This document shows positions 52,207-60,842 of a stretch of 64,000 nucleotides of DNA, piece after piece. The translations under genes were made by a program, and so were the position numbers. The stretch's first letter is position 1, and every line of letters starts with the position of its first letter. The stretch comes from Vibrio sp. 10N (GTDB lineage Bacteria; Pseudomonadota; Gammaproteobacteria; Enterobacterales; Vibrionaceae). The stretch lies in the NCBI RefSeq assembly GCF_036245475.1, contig NZ_BTPM01000002.1, positions 868,001-932,000 of the forward strand. The letters are read 5' to 3'. The notes under the pieces were generated by a model. It ran no database searches. It was not told where the DNA came from and was given only the letters and a program-made list of their open reading frames with translations.

Positions 52207-52231
52207 AAAGAGAGGCCTAAGGCCTCTCTTC
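52207..52231. repeat. 25-bp direct repeat, right copy
   Basis: Identical to 50589-50613. It holds the same palindrome but is followed, on the minus strand, by insertion-sequence DNA instead of the original T run. Confidence 0.8.
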
Positions 52232-52248
52232 ACTCAACTTTGACTGCG

Positions 52249-53247
52249 CTATGCGTCATTTAAACCGCACAACTTCAATAGGATAGACTCCAAATCTTGC
52301 CAAGGCATTAATTGTGAATCTATGACCTCAATACGCGATTCATAGCCTTCCAAGGACATCTGATTAACAGAGACAACGCGATTCGCCACATTGAAGGCAA
52401 AACAGCCTTTATCGGTATTCACCACCGCCTTAACCCGCTCAGCATTGAGTTCACTAAACAGAGAAAACAGTTGGTCGAAGTCGAATTTATGTTCTTCACC
52501 AATAATCCAACCACAGCTAAAATAGCCTTGCCCTTGATTTTCTCTTCTTATAAATGGCTTTTCAGGTGGCAATTCAAACACTGGCTCAAGATCACTGTGG
52601 TCATGATCGTCATGGTGATGAGCATGCTTAGCTGGTTCCTGTTGTGATTCGCGTCTTTCGATATCAAGCAGCTCAATCGGAAGCTCACCATTTTTCACCA
52701 GTTTATGGAAAATCTTCGCAGGCTCTTGGTCGGTAAGCCAATCGTTAAACACATCAATATCTTCGGCTGTACATTGGTCAACCTTGTTCCCAATAATGAC
52801 TTCAGCAGATGCGAGCTGATCATTAAAGTTCTTGTTCTCAAGGTGCCTTTCATCCGATAGGTTTCTTGGGTCAACTAAAGCTATGGTTGCCCGCAAATCA
52901 ATGTAGTTGTGGTATTGCTCAGAAGTCAGTGTTTTGATGACTTGTTTTGGATGCCCTAACCCCGTCGGTTCAATGATCAATCGGTCAGGCTTTTGCCTAA
53001 GCAAGGCATTGATACCAACCGACATTGGAACTCCTGCTGTACAACACATGCAGCCACCGGGGACTTCCTTAATCATAGCGCCACCGTCTGCCATCATCGC
53101 GCCATCAATACCAACTTCACCAAACTCATTCACAAGCACAGCCCAGTTTTCATTTTCTGGTTTGTTTTTAAGCAGGTTTAAGATTGTTGTGGTTTTTCCC
53201 ACACCGAGAAACCCAGTGATAATGTTGGTTGGGACTTTATTTGTCAT
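52249..53247 (-). CDS. CobW/YeiR-type GTPase with histidine-rich loop
   Basis: 332 residues, COG0523 family of metal-trafficking GTPases. Walker A ITGFLGVGKTTT, the metal-binding CMCC motif at residues 66-69 (EVPGGCMCCTAG), Walker B-type LIIEPTGLGHP and guanine-binding IGNKVDQ. Between the GTPase and the C-terminal domain is a metal-binding loop, HAHHHDDHDHSD, typical of zinc- or cobalt-handling members. Likely a zinc chaperone or insertase in the cytoplasm; the exact metal and client cannot be read. The gene is intact, but its terminator has been split by the insertion sequence downstream. Confidence 0.88.
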   Translation of the reverse strand: MTNKVPTNIITGFLGVGKTTTILNLLKNKPENENWAVLVNEFGEVGIDGAMMADGGAMIKEVPGGCMCCTAGVPMSVGINALLRQKPDRLIIEPTGLGHPKQVIKTLTSEQYHNYIDLRATIALVDPRNLSDERHLENKNFNDQLASAEVIIGNKVDQCTAEDIDVFNDWLTDQEPAKIFHKLVKNGELPIELLDIERRESQQEPAKHAHHHDDHDHSDLEPVFELPPEKPFIRRENQGQGYFSCGWIIGEEHKFDFDQLFSLFSELNAERVKAVVNTDKGCFAFNVANRVVSVNQMSLEGYESRIEVIDSQLMPWQDLESILLKLCGLNDA

Positions 53248-53348
53248 TGTCTTACTCTGTGTTTGCTGTTAACGAAAGTATAACCGCAAATTATTCCACG
53301 ATTCTAGGGGACAAAGGATACTGACGGGCGCGAAATGGGAAAAGACAA

Positions 53349-53371
53349 AAGGCGCGCTTTGCGCGCGCCTT
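53349..53371 (-). terminator. GC-rich terminator hairpin
   Basis: AAGGCGCGC and GCGCGCCTT arms around a 5-base loop; on the minus strand it is followed by TTTTGTCTTTT. It terminates transcription coming from the right, although no annotated gene lies there. Confidence 0.75.
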
Positions 53372-53380
53372 GATCCCTCG

Positions 53381-53470
53381 TTACTCAATCGTGAGTTTGC
53401 GAATCTCTGAACCAAGTCGAGCGGCTGAGATATAAAAACGAGGCAGTAGTATGTGTTTCTTAAGTTGCAC
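53381..53470 (-). CDS. Possible small ORF (29 codons) before a terminator
   Basis: Minus-strand GTG frame, ending with TAA ten bases before a strong terminator. Its peptide is basic (LLPRFYISAARLGSEIRKL). A TTG two codons earlier is an alternative start. No clear ribosome-binding site, and I do not recognise a family. The nearby terminator is the main reason to think something is transcribed here; it could as well be a small RNA. Confidence 0.3.
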   Translation of the reverse strand: MQLKKHILLPRFYISAARLGSEIRKLTIE

Positions 53471-53797
53471 ATCCAAATTGTAGGTAGGGACTTTAATCCT
53501 CCATGTCTTTCGAATATGAGCCCTACGATTTAACTATGGTACAAAAATGACTTTTTTCAAGTTGAACACTTAAAATTTAGCTACGATTTTAGATACAGTT
53601 TGTGAATGAAGCGACGTTGGTGAAATTGGCACCCAAACCAGCTTGATAGCTCAGTACCGGGACTTGCGATGCAAAGTGACTTCATAAGTGATGATTAGTG
53701 AAATACTACTTTTCATTCTTGCCACTATTGCCAATTTTACCAAGACGTATAATTTTAACCTTGTTGATTCCCCCCGCATATACAGGCACTCACCCCT

Positions 53798-55201
53798 ATG
53801 ACCAAAAGAGAGAAAATCAAGCAATCGTTACTCGCCCATGTACCAAAGGGAACGATTAATCAGTTTCTCTCTCGCGATAAAACCCCCATCTCAGTGTTGT
53901 TACTTTCTTGTGTTGTAGGTGTTTTTGCCGGCCTTATTGGTACCTTGTTTGAAATCGGGGTTCACTTTGTCACAGAGACTCGCACGGACTGGTTGAAAGA
54001 TGAGATTGGTTCGGTGCTCCCTTTATGGCTGCTTGCCTTTCTCATTAGCGCGTTTTTGGCGTTTGTTGGCTACTTTTTAGTGCACAAATTTGCCCCCGAA
54101 GCGGCCGGTTCAGGAATTCCCGAAATCGAAGGTGCAATGGATAACATGCGTCCCGTTCGTTGGTGGCGCGTATTGCCGGTAAAATTCTTCGGCGGTCTCG
54201 GTGCTCTGGGTTCTGGAATGGTGTTAGGTCGTGAAGGGCCGACGGTTCAAATGGGTGGAAACATTGGTCGTATGGTTACCGACCTTTTCCGAGTAAAAAA
54301 TGATGATAGTCGACATACCCTACTCGCATCCGGAGCAGCTGGGGGCTTAGCCGCAGCGTTTAATGCGCCACTGGCAGGTATTATGTTTGTCGTAGAAGAA
54401 ATGCGACCACATTTTCGTTACTCGCTAATATCCATCAAAGCAGTACTTATCTCCGCCGTGACGGCAACGATTGTGTTCCGTTCCATCAATGGTCAGCATG
54501 CGGTCATTACCATGCCGCAATATGACTCACCAGACCTTAATGTGTTGTGGTTATTCTTGCTGCTCGGCGCACTATTTGGTGGTTTTGGTGTGGTGTTCAA
54601 CCGATTGGTCACACTGTTCCAAGATATGTTTGTACGTATCCACAAAAACGACCTAAAGCGCTTTCTGTTTACTGGCTCTATGATCGGCGGTAGCTTTGGT
54701 TTGTTGCTACTGTATGTGCCAGAGCTGACCGGCGGTGGTATAGGGCTAATTCCTGAAATTACTAATGGCAGCTTCAGCGCTAGCATCCTTATACTGCTGT
54801 TCATAGGTCGCGTGCTTACGACGTTAATTTGCTTTGGTTCTGGCGCACCAGGGGGGATATTTGCGCCTATGCTAGCACTTGGCACCTCTTTTGGTTATGC
54901 CTTTGGCTTGGTTGCCCACACACTGTTTCCAGACTTGCCAATTGAGCCTGGCGTGTTTGCCATCGCAGGAATGGGAGCACTGTTTTCAGCAACTGTGCGA
55001 GCACCGATAACGGGAATTTTGTTAGTTATAGAAATGACCAATAATTACCATTTAATATTGCCGCTTATCATCACAGGGCTTGGAGCGACCATCGTCGCGC
55101 AAATGCTCGGCGGCCAACCGATATATAGTCAGCTACTTCATCGCACCTTGAAGAATGAAAAACTGCGACAGCAAGATTTGCCAAGAAAAGAAACAAACTA
55201 A
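53798..55201 (+). CDS. clcA: ClC-family H+/Cl- exchange transporter
   Basis: 467 residues (E. coli ClcA has 473). All ClC signature loops are present: GSGIPEIEGA, GREGPTVQMGGN with the gating Glu 146, the proton-pathway Glu in VVEEMRPHFRY, and GAPGGIFAPMLALG. The internal Tyr site that coordinates chloride lies in the C-terminal helices. It exchanges two chloride ions for one proton across the inner membrane and helps survival in acid. The CBS domains of eukaryotic ClC proteins are absent, as expected. Next gene tehA in the same direction after 111 bases. Confidence 0.95.
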   Translation: MTKREKIKQSLLAHVPKGTINQFLSRDKTPISVLLLSCVVGVFAGLIGTLFEIGVHFVTETRTDWLKDEIGSVLPLWLLAFLISAFLAFVGYFLVHKFAPEAAGSGIPEIEGAMDNMRPVRWWRVLPVKFFGGLGALGSGMVLGREGPTVQMGGNIGRMVTDLFRVKNDDSRHTLLASGAAGGLAAAFNAPLAGIMFVVEEMRPHFRYSLISIKAVLISAVTATIVFRSINGQHAVITMPQYDSPDLNVLWLFLLLGALFGGFGVVFNRLVTLFQDMFVRIHKNDLKRFLFTGSMIGGSFGLLLLYVPELTGGGIGLIPEITNGSFSASILILLFIGRVLTTLICFGSGAPGGIFAPMLALGTSFGYAFGLVAHTLFPDLPIEPGVFAIAGMGALFSATVRAPITGILLVIEMTNNYHLILPLIITGLGATIVAQMLGGQPIYSQLLHRTLKNEKLRQQDLPRKETN

Positions 55202-55261
55202 ACTCACTTAAAGTGGTTGATGGTTTCGTCCCTACAAAAAGTATGTATAATTAGACGGCTA

Positions 55262-55282
55262 GACTGCCATGCTTAAGCAGTC
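55262..55282 (+). promoter_or_regulatory. Hairpin in the leader of the TehA-like gene
   Basis: GACTGC and GCAGTC arms around nine bases, 30 bases upstream of the GTG start. A TATAAT box lies at 55246-55251, with a poor -35. The hairpin may be a leader structure or part of the clcA terminator region; it has no T run. Confidence 0.35.
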
Positions 55283-55312
55283 GATTGATATGGATTTTCA
55301 AGAGAGCCCGCC

Positions 55313-56275
55313 GTGACCATCAGCCTTACTTCGTTAAAGCGCCTTACGCAGTTTCATAATGTGCCTACCTCACAAGCTTCCTTAGCTCTTGGCATGATCG
55401 GTCTCGGCCATGCGTGGGCACTGTATATTCCAGAGTTTGGCAAAACTGTACAGCCAATATTAGCCTCAGTTGGCGCATTAATGCTTTTCCCTGTACTTAT
55501 TAAGTACTTACTAAATAGACATACTTTTTCTGCTGACATTAAACATCCTCTTACTGGTAGTTTAATGGCACCTATGAGCATGGCGCTCCTCATTTTGTGT
55601 GATTATTTAGCCGTTATATTGCCTCTCATTGCATATCCACTTTGGTTTGCGGCTTTGACATTACACGTTTCTATGGCGGTATTGTTTTTTTATTACCAGT
55701 TAAAAAACTTTCGTATGTCAAATATAGTACCAAGCTGGTTCTTATATCCCGTTGGTCTAATAAGCAGCTCACTCGCCGGTACGCAATTCGGTCATACAGT
55801 CTACTCTGAAACCATTGCTTCCGTCTGTATCACCATATACTTCTTTATGCTGCCCTTGGTCCTCTATCGATTGGTGTTTGAGGGTATGCTGCCTAGACGC
55901 GCAAGACCAACGCTCGCAATAATGGCGGCGCCGATCAACCTCACACTATCTGCATACTTAGTTAACTTTTCCGAACCTGATCCTATACTCACAGGGGCAC
56001 TAGCAGGGATTGCTATCACCATGACGCTGCTGGTCTACCTTTGCTACATTCGACTGTTACGTCTGAAATTTCAGCCTTCGATTGCTGCTATTACATTCCC
56101 ATCTGTGATCAGCTCTATCGCCATGCATCGGCTCACAACATTTTTTGAAGCGGAGCACCCTCATTGGCATTGGCTACATAATTTCGGCTTTTTGGAGCTG
56201 TCAGTCGCGACATTGGCAGTGGCATGGGTGACGATTGGATTTGTAAAAATGTATTGGCCTGAGATAAGAAATTAG
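55313..56275 (+). CDS. tehA: TehA/SLAC1-family membrane transporter
   Basis: 320 residues with about ten membrane helices, matching the TehA/Mae1/SLAC1 family. GTG start with AGAG upstream. Helical layout and motifs such as VPTSQASLALGMIGLGHAW at the N-terminus fit tellurite-resistance/dicarboxylate-channel members. Relatives carry anions or give tellurite resistance; the physiological substrate is not obvious. In the same direction as clcA but probably with its own promoter. Confidence 0.85.
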   Translation: MTISLTSLKRLTQFHNVPTSQASLALGMIGLGHAWALYIPEFGKTVQPILASVGALMLFPVLIKYLLNRHTFSADIKHPLTGSLMAPMSMALLILCDYLAVILPLIAYPLWFAALTLHVSMAVLFFYYQLKNFRMSNIVPSWFLYPVGLISSSLAGTQFGHTVYSETIASVCITIYFFMLPLVLYRLVFEGMLPRRARPTLAIMAAPINLTLSAYLVNFSEPDPILTGALAGIAITMTLLVYLCYIRLLRLKFQPSIAAITFPSVISSIAMHRLTTFFEAEHPHWHWLHNFGFLELSVATLAVAWVTIGFVKMYWPEIRN

Positions 56276-56431
56276 CGATTGATTTTATAAAACGAAAATG
56301 CCAGAATTTATAAATAATGAGAAAATTATCAATCAGTTAGACTCCCAACTGGTATATTTAGAATAAAACTATTCTCACTCACTATAGTTTATTTTGCAAC
56401 CAGCAACAAATAATAAAATATTCCATAGTGA

Positions 56432-56503
56432 CAGTTATTCTCTCGTCGGCAATAAATAAATGCATCGGCCGACATATAAATCAAATTTTATAGAGAATAA
56501 CTG
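56432..56503 (+). promoter_or_regulatory. Long hairpin in the cqsA leader that covers the start region
   Basis: CAGTTATTCTCT (56432-56443) pairs perfectly with AGAGAATAACTG (56492-56503), and inside it GTCGGC (56445-56450) pairs with GCCGAC (56468-56473). The right arm ends two bases before the cqsA ATG (56506) and contains the only purine-rich stretch that could serve as ribosome-binding site, so the folded leader would hide it. Confidence 0.6.
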
Positions 56504-56505
56504 CT

Positions 56506-57687
56506 ATGCAACTAACTCAGATCAAAAAGTCTCTCCCAGATTTTATCACTAAGAAGTTTGACGCAATCATCGAAGATAGAATTAATATTCTCGCTGACCG
56601 TAAGCCCATCATTTTCGGTATGCCGCCTAAACCTGGTGACGTGGTAATGCAAACTAACGATTACCTGGATTTACACAATGACGATACCATTAAAAATGCC
56701 CATATCCAGGCGATTCGCGATAACGATCAGAGCCTTCTGATGTCGGGAGCCCTATTGCGAGGAGCGGAAAACCAACCTGTCTTCGAAGAAAAGCTGGCCA
56801 AGTTAACTGGCTTTGAACGCTGTGTCGTCGCGCAATCTGGCTGGAATGCCAATATCGACCTTCTTCAAGGAATTTGCGATAAAGATACCAATGTTTATGT
56901 CGACTTTTTTGCTCATGCCTCTCTATGGGAAGGTGCGAGAATTGCTGGGGCAAAAGTACATATGTTTATGCATAACAATATGCGCCACCTTGAGAAGCAA
57001 TTAAAACGCCATGGCTCCGGCATCATCCTAGTCGACTCTATTTACAGCACCATAGGCACCATTGCTCCACTTGTGGAAGTCGTCTCTCTCGCTTACAAGT
57101 ATGACTGCGCGTTAGTGGTTGATGAATCCCACTCTTTAGGTACACACGGCCCAAACGGAGCGGGCTTAGTCGCAGAGCTTGGACTTACTGATCATGTTGA
57201 CTTCATTACCGCTAGCCTAGCTAAGACCTTCGCTTATCGAGCCGGTGCTATCTTAGCTAACGAAAAAACCTCCTATTTGGTTCCGCTGCTCGCATTTCCA
57301 TCAATTTTCAGCTCTGCCATGCTGCCTTATGAAATGGACAGACTCAACGCAACGTTCGATGTTATTGTTGGTGCTCACGAAGCAAGACGCGCGCTAATGC
57401 AAAATGCTGACTATTTAAATCGTGGGCTACGTTCAATTGGCTTTAATATTGATAGTGAATCACAAATCTTCGGCATTGATACCGGAGATGTGCACAACAC
57501 GCTTAAAATTAGGAATTTTCTCGAAGAGAATGGCGTTTTCGGTTCGGTTTTCTGCCCACCAGCGACACCTCACGGAAAACATCTGATCCGGTTCTCTATC
57601 AACTCAGGTCACACTAAAGAAGAGTTAACTCGAGTACTCGATGTTTGCCAACGAGCATGGAATAACCCAGAGTTATCGTTCTCGTAA
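56506..57687 (+). CDS. cqsA: CAI-1 autoinducer synthase CqsA
   Basis: 393 residues, PLP-dependent alpha-oxoamine synthase family, matching CqsA by gene pairing and motifs: MSGALLRGAENQPVFEEKLA, VDESHSLGTHGPNGAG and the Schiff-base Lys in TASLAKTFAYRAGAI. CqsA condenses an acyl-CoA with SAM or 2-aminobutyrate to make the precursor of CAI-1, the alpha-hydroxyketone signal of Vibrio. It is convergent with its receptor gene cqsS, as in other vibrios, and shares a terminator with it. Confidence 0.96.
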   Translation: MQLTQIKKSLPDFITKKFDAIIEDRINILADRKPIIFGMPPKPGDVVMQTNDYLDLHNDDTIKNAHIQAIRDNDQSLLMSGALLRGAENQPVFEEKLAKLTGFERCVVAQSGWNANIDLLQGICDKDTNVYVDFFAHASLWEGARIAGAKVHMFMHNNMRHLEKQLKRHGSGIILVDSIYSTIGTIAPLVEVVSLAYKYDCALVVDESHSLGTHGPNGAGLVAELGLTDHVDFITASLAKTFAYRAGAILANEKTSYLVPLLAFPSIFSSAMLPYEMDRLNATFDVIVGAHEARRALMQNADYLNRGLRSIGFNIDSESQIFGIDTGDVHNTLKIRNFLEENGVFGSVFCPPATPHGKHLIRFSINSGHTKEELTRVLDVCQRAWNNPELSFS

Positions 57688-57705
57688 CCATTGCGAATTT
57701 TGATC

Positions 57706-57736
57706 AAAAAGAGCGCTCGATTGAGCGCTCTTTTTT
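57706..57736. terminator. Bidirectional terminator between cqsA and cqsS
   Basis: AAAAAGAGCGCTC and GAGCGCTCTTTTT arms around a 4-base loop, with A and T runs on both sides, between the convergent genes. Confidence 0.9.
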
Positions 57737-57745
57737 GTGATAACT

Positions 57746-59797
57746 TTAGTAAATCCAAGTCGCCACTTTATCAATGAGTTCATCTTTGGGGGTTGGCTTA
57801 ACCAAATAGTCATTCATACCGTACTCATTGATTTTAATCACGGTCTCATCACTTTTATCGCCGGTATATCCCACAATAGGTATTGAAGCATAATGACTGT
57901 CTGACTGGCGTATTCGTTTCGTTGCAGTCAATCCATCCATTACAGGCATCTCGATATCCATCAGGATCAGATCAACGTCTTCTTCCTCTAAAGTTTGTAT
58001 CGCACGTTTCCCATTTTCAGCCTGAATAACATGTAAACCTTGTTTTTCCAGCATGATACTGGTGATAGAACGTAATGAATGATTGTCATCAACAATCATC
58101 ACCGTCCGCTTGGTTGAAATTTCGTTGTATGCATGTGCAGATTGCTCATTGTCAAAGCCATCAAACAGCAAGTAGTCAACCGCAGCAAATGGATCTTGTT
58201 CAAATTTTTGAATACTAAACAACTGAATATCGACATAACGCTGGAAGTATAAATTACGAGTCGAGTTCTCATCATGGATGAAGGCAATTCGAGCTTCTGT
58301 AAAACTCAATTTACTCTCTAAACGCGACATCAGCGCCCAACCAGTCGTATCTAAATCCCCATCTATAACAATCAGGTTGTATTCGAACTGATGCTCCTCT
58401 AGTTCAGCCGCTTCCGCCAATGACTTAAGCGTGAGATTTAAATCAACCTCTAAACCAATCTGCCTAATATTGCTGCCTACGGTACCATGCTCATTTCCGA
58501 TAAACAGTACCGTTTTTGCTTTCATTAACTCTTGTTTAATCGTAGCCACTTGCGCCGACCTAGTGTCTGGGAATTTGAGTTCAAACTCAGTCCACTCGCC
58601 AAATTCGGAGCGACACTCAATGGTGCCACCGAAAGACTTCATCACCTTCTTACAAAACGACAGCCCCAATCCAAAAGTGCCGTTTTTGCCGGTAGTGTAG
58701 AAGTCTTCAAATATGTTTTTAATGAGTTGCTGCTCGATACCCTGCCCCGTGTCTTTGATGAACACGCTATGACCGTCCGGTGTTTTTCTAGTCGATACGG
58801 TGATTTTAAAACGCCCTGTGCCACGATGACGAAATGCATTTTTCAACAAATTGTAAACAACATATTTGAGTAAGGTATCACTACCTAAGTACTCAAAGTC
58901 CTTGTCCATCTCTATCGTCACCAGTCTTTTTTCTGTGGCATTTTTATAGCTGAAACTATCGATAGCATTTTCAATGACTTTCTTTGCTCGATGCTTACAA
59001 AACGTAGATGTCGAAACTCTATTTTGGTCTATAGAGGTCAGCAGTAGATCGATGGTTTCGTTTCCGGTCCAAATCACCTTCATCGAGTCCTCAATGATGT
59101 CATTAAGGATCTGAATCTCTTGAGCGTTCAAATGATGTGAATTTCGATACGATGAGTTACTGGTTGGAATGATTGAACGAACCACTTCGAAAGAAGAAAG
59201 TAACGCGCTAAGTGGGTTGCGCATTTCATGAGCGATACCCGCACCAAAAGATTTTGCTATGGATACTTTAGCTTCATGTTCGACTTGATTGCGAAAGTAA
59301 AACAAATTACCAAACACATAAGTAAAAGCAAAGATGGGCAGGTATGAGTTGTGTTCTTCAAGATTCAGCTCAGGACCTTTAATGTAGTACGCAGTTAAAG
59401 TCGCTAACACTATACATACGAATGCTTGCGTAAACATCATTCGTGTATCGTGGACCAATAAGATATGAATAAAAATAGACGACATAAAAGACAATACCCA
59501 TACGTCGGACCATCCATTCATCAGCATCATAAAAAAGAAAAAATACGGTAGGCACAGTCCCATTGCAAACAGGTAATACACTGGTAGGAACTTTTTTATT
59601 CGATTGGTATAGTGATTGCGAAACGCCATCACCAATACTGACGCAGTACACAGCAGCCTCAGGCCCAAGTTTTCATAAGCTTGAGGAAACAAGTATTCCC
59701 ACACCCAGTAATATAGAGGAAAGCCCGCCACGCCCATAATCACCACTAGCGACATATTAGGCTCAGCATAGTTATAGATCTTTTGCAGTCTACTCAT
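57746..59797 (-). CDS. cqsS: CAI-1 receptor, hybrid sensor kinase CqsS
   Basis: About 683 residues from the ATG at 59797 (MSRLQKIYNYAEPNMSL), with AGGG upstream; this matches the known CqsS start and length (686 in V. cholerae). The frame extends 46 codons further, but the extra residues are not part of the family. Six membrane helices in the first 175 residues form the ligand-binding part; the kinase His is His 190 (AGIAHEMRNPLSALL), the ATPase domain follows, and the receiver Asp is Asp 614 (LILMDIEMPVMDG). Signal binding switches it from kinase to phosphatase in the LuxU-LuxO pathway. Residue 166 is Phe (GNLFYFRNQ). Confidence 0.96.
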   Translation of the reverse strand: MSRLQKIYNYAEPNMSLVVIMGVAGFPLYYWVWEYLFPQAYENLGLRLLCTASVLVMAFRNHYTNRIKKFLPVYYLFAMGLCLPYFFFFMMLMNGWSDVWVLSFMSSIFIHILLVHDTRMMFTQAFVCIVLATLTAYYIKGPELNLEEHNSYLPIFAFTYVFGNLFYFRNQVEHEAKVSIAKSFGAGIAHEMRNPLSALLSSFEVVRSIIPTSNSSYRNSHHLNAQEIQILNDIIEDSMKVIWTGNETIDLLLTSIDQNRVSTSTFCKHRAKKVIENAIDSFSYKNATEKRLVTIEMDKDFEYLGSDTLLKYVVYNLLKNAFRHRGTGRFKITVSTRKTPDGHSVFIKDTGQGIEQQLIKNIFEDFYTTGKNGTFGLGLSFCKKVMKSFGGTIECRSEFGEWTEFELKFPDTRSAQVATIKQELMKAKTVLFIGNEHGTVGSNIRQIGLEVDLNLTLKSLAEAAELEEHQFEYNLIVIDGDLDTTGWALMSRLESKLSFTEARIAFIHDENSTRNLYFQRYVDIQLFSIQKFEQDPFAAVDYLLFDGFDNEQSAHAYNEISTKRTVMIVDDNHSLRSITSIMLEKQGLHVIQAENGKRAIQTLEEEDVDLILMDIEMPVMDGLTATKRIRQSDSHYASIPIVGYTGDKSDETVIKINEYGMNDYLVKPTPKDELIDKVATWIY

Positions 59798-59927
59798 CGA
59801 CCCTATCCAACTGAAAGAAACGCTTCGGCTTATTATTCTTTTTATCATTATCTTGCAAGTATAAAGATACCGATTCTTTCTGATTAATTCCTTTATGTAA
59901 TCAATAGTATGAACGAAAACCTTTTGC

Positions 59928-59971
59928 AAATACAACAGCGCCTTCTCATATTAGAAGGCGCTGTTGTATTT
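59928..59971 (-). terminator. Terminator after folE
   Basis: A perfect 19-bp stem (59928-59946 with 59953-59971) around a 6-base loop, 14 bases past the folE stop, with a TTGTATTT tail on the minus strand. Confidence 0.8.
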
Positions 59972-59984
59972 AATTGTTCACTCT

Positions 59985-60638
59985 CTATTTTAGACCATGC
60001 AAAAATTCGGACCGCGTGGCAGGGTTAGATTTAAAAATTCCACCTAAAGCCGTCGTTGTTGTCTCACTAGTCGCATCCATCACACCACGCGACTTAACGC
60101 AATAATGAACAGCATCCATAGTCACTGCAACATCATCGGTTTCAAGCAGTGTTTGCAACGCCACCAAAATTTGCTGTGTCATGCGCTCTTGCACTTGTGG
60201 GCGCTGAGCGAAAAATCTGACAATGCGGTTGATCTTCGATAGGCCGATGATTTTACCACGTGGAATATACGCCACTGCGGCTTTACCATCGATAGTCACC
60301 AAGTGATGTTCGCAAGTACTGGTCACCGTGATGTCTTTAACACGTACCATTTCACTGACGTCCATTTTATTTTCGATGACAGTGATTTTTGGGAAGTTCT
60401 GGTAATCAAGACCAGAGAAGATTTCATCCACATACATCTTTGCGATGCGATGCGGCGTTTCCATCAAGCTGTCATCGGCGAGATCCAATTGAAGTAGAGT
60501 TAAGATCTCACGCATGTGGTGTTCAATACGTTCTTTCTTTTCTTCTCTCGACACTTCATTTGGCAACATTGGTGTCTCCAAACCGCGCTCTGATAACGCT
60601 GCTTTCACCAATTTTGCTGATTCACTTAAACCTGACAT
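59985..60638 (-). CDS. folE: GTP cyclohydrolase I
   Basis: 217 residues (E. coli FolE has 222) from the ATG at 60638, with GAGG seven bases upstream; the frame runs back to 60767 without a site. It makes dihydroneopterin triphosphate from GTP, the first step of folate and biopterin synthesis. Zinc ligands Cys and His in TSTCEHHLVTIDGKA and the late Cys in DAVHYCVKSRGVMD; SKINRIVRFFAQRPQVQERM is the usual conserved helix. Divergent from moeA. The protein ends FLHGLK, as in the family. Confidence 0.95.
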   Translation of the reverse strand: MSGLSESAKLVKAALSERGLETPMLPNEVSREEKKERIEHHMREILTLLQLDLADDSLMETPHRIAKMYVDEIFSGLDYQNFPKITVIENKMDVSEMVRVKDITVTSTCEHHLVTIDGKAAVAYIPRGKIIGLSKINRIVRFFAQRPQVQERMTQQILVALQTLLETDDVAVTMDAVHYCVKSRGVMDATSETTTTALGGIFKSNPATRSEFLHGLK

Positions 60639-60842
60639 CTTACATCCTCGCACTAACTCCCGTAAGGGCAGACAAGGATACTCGGATTTAATGTTAATTA
60701 CACCCACAAATTCCGTATTGCTTTGTAACTGCAATGATTTGTGGTTCAAATAGTCGCTTTTATCCAAAGGGATAAGCCATTCGCTGGCAAAAATGTGTTA
60801 CAGTCAATGGGTTTTAAAGATTCAATTAGGATGACTTATCTT

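Larger units (their letters stand above)
53248..53797. other. Intergenic region between the GTPase gene and clcA
   Basis: 550 bases. It holds one clear intrinsic-terminator hairpin (53349-53371), a possible 29-codon reading frame on the minus strand leading into it (53381-53470), and AT-rich DNA upstream of clcA. The overlapping 67-codon frame at 53269-53472 reads through the hairpin and is not credible. Confidence 0.4.

Noticed and set aside
53269..53472. 67-codon open frame on the minus strand
   Set aside because: It reads straight through a strong terminator hairpin; the shorter frame that ends before the hairpin is more plausible.
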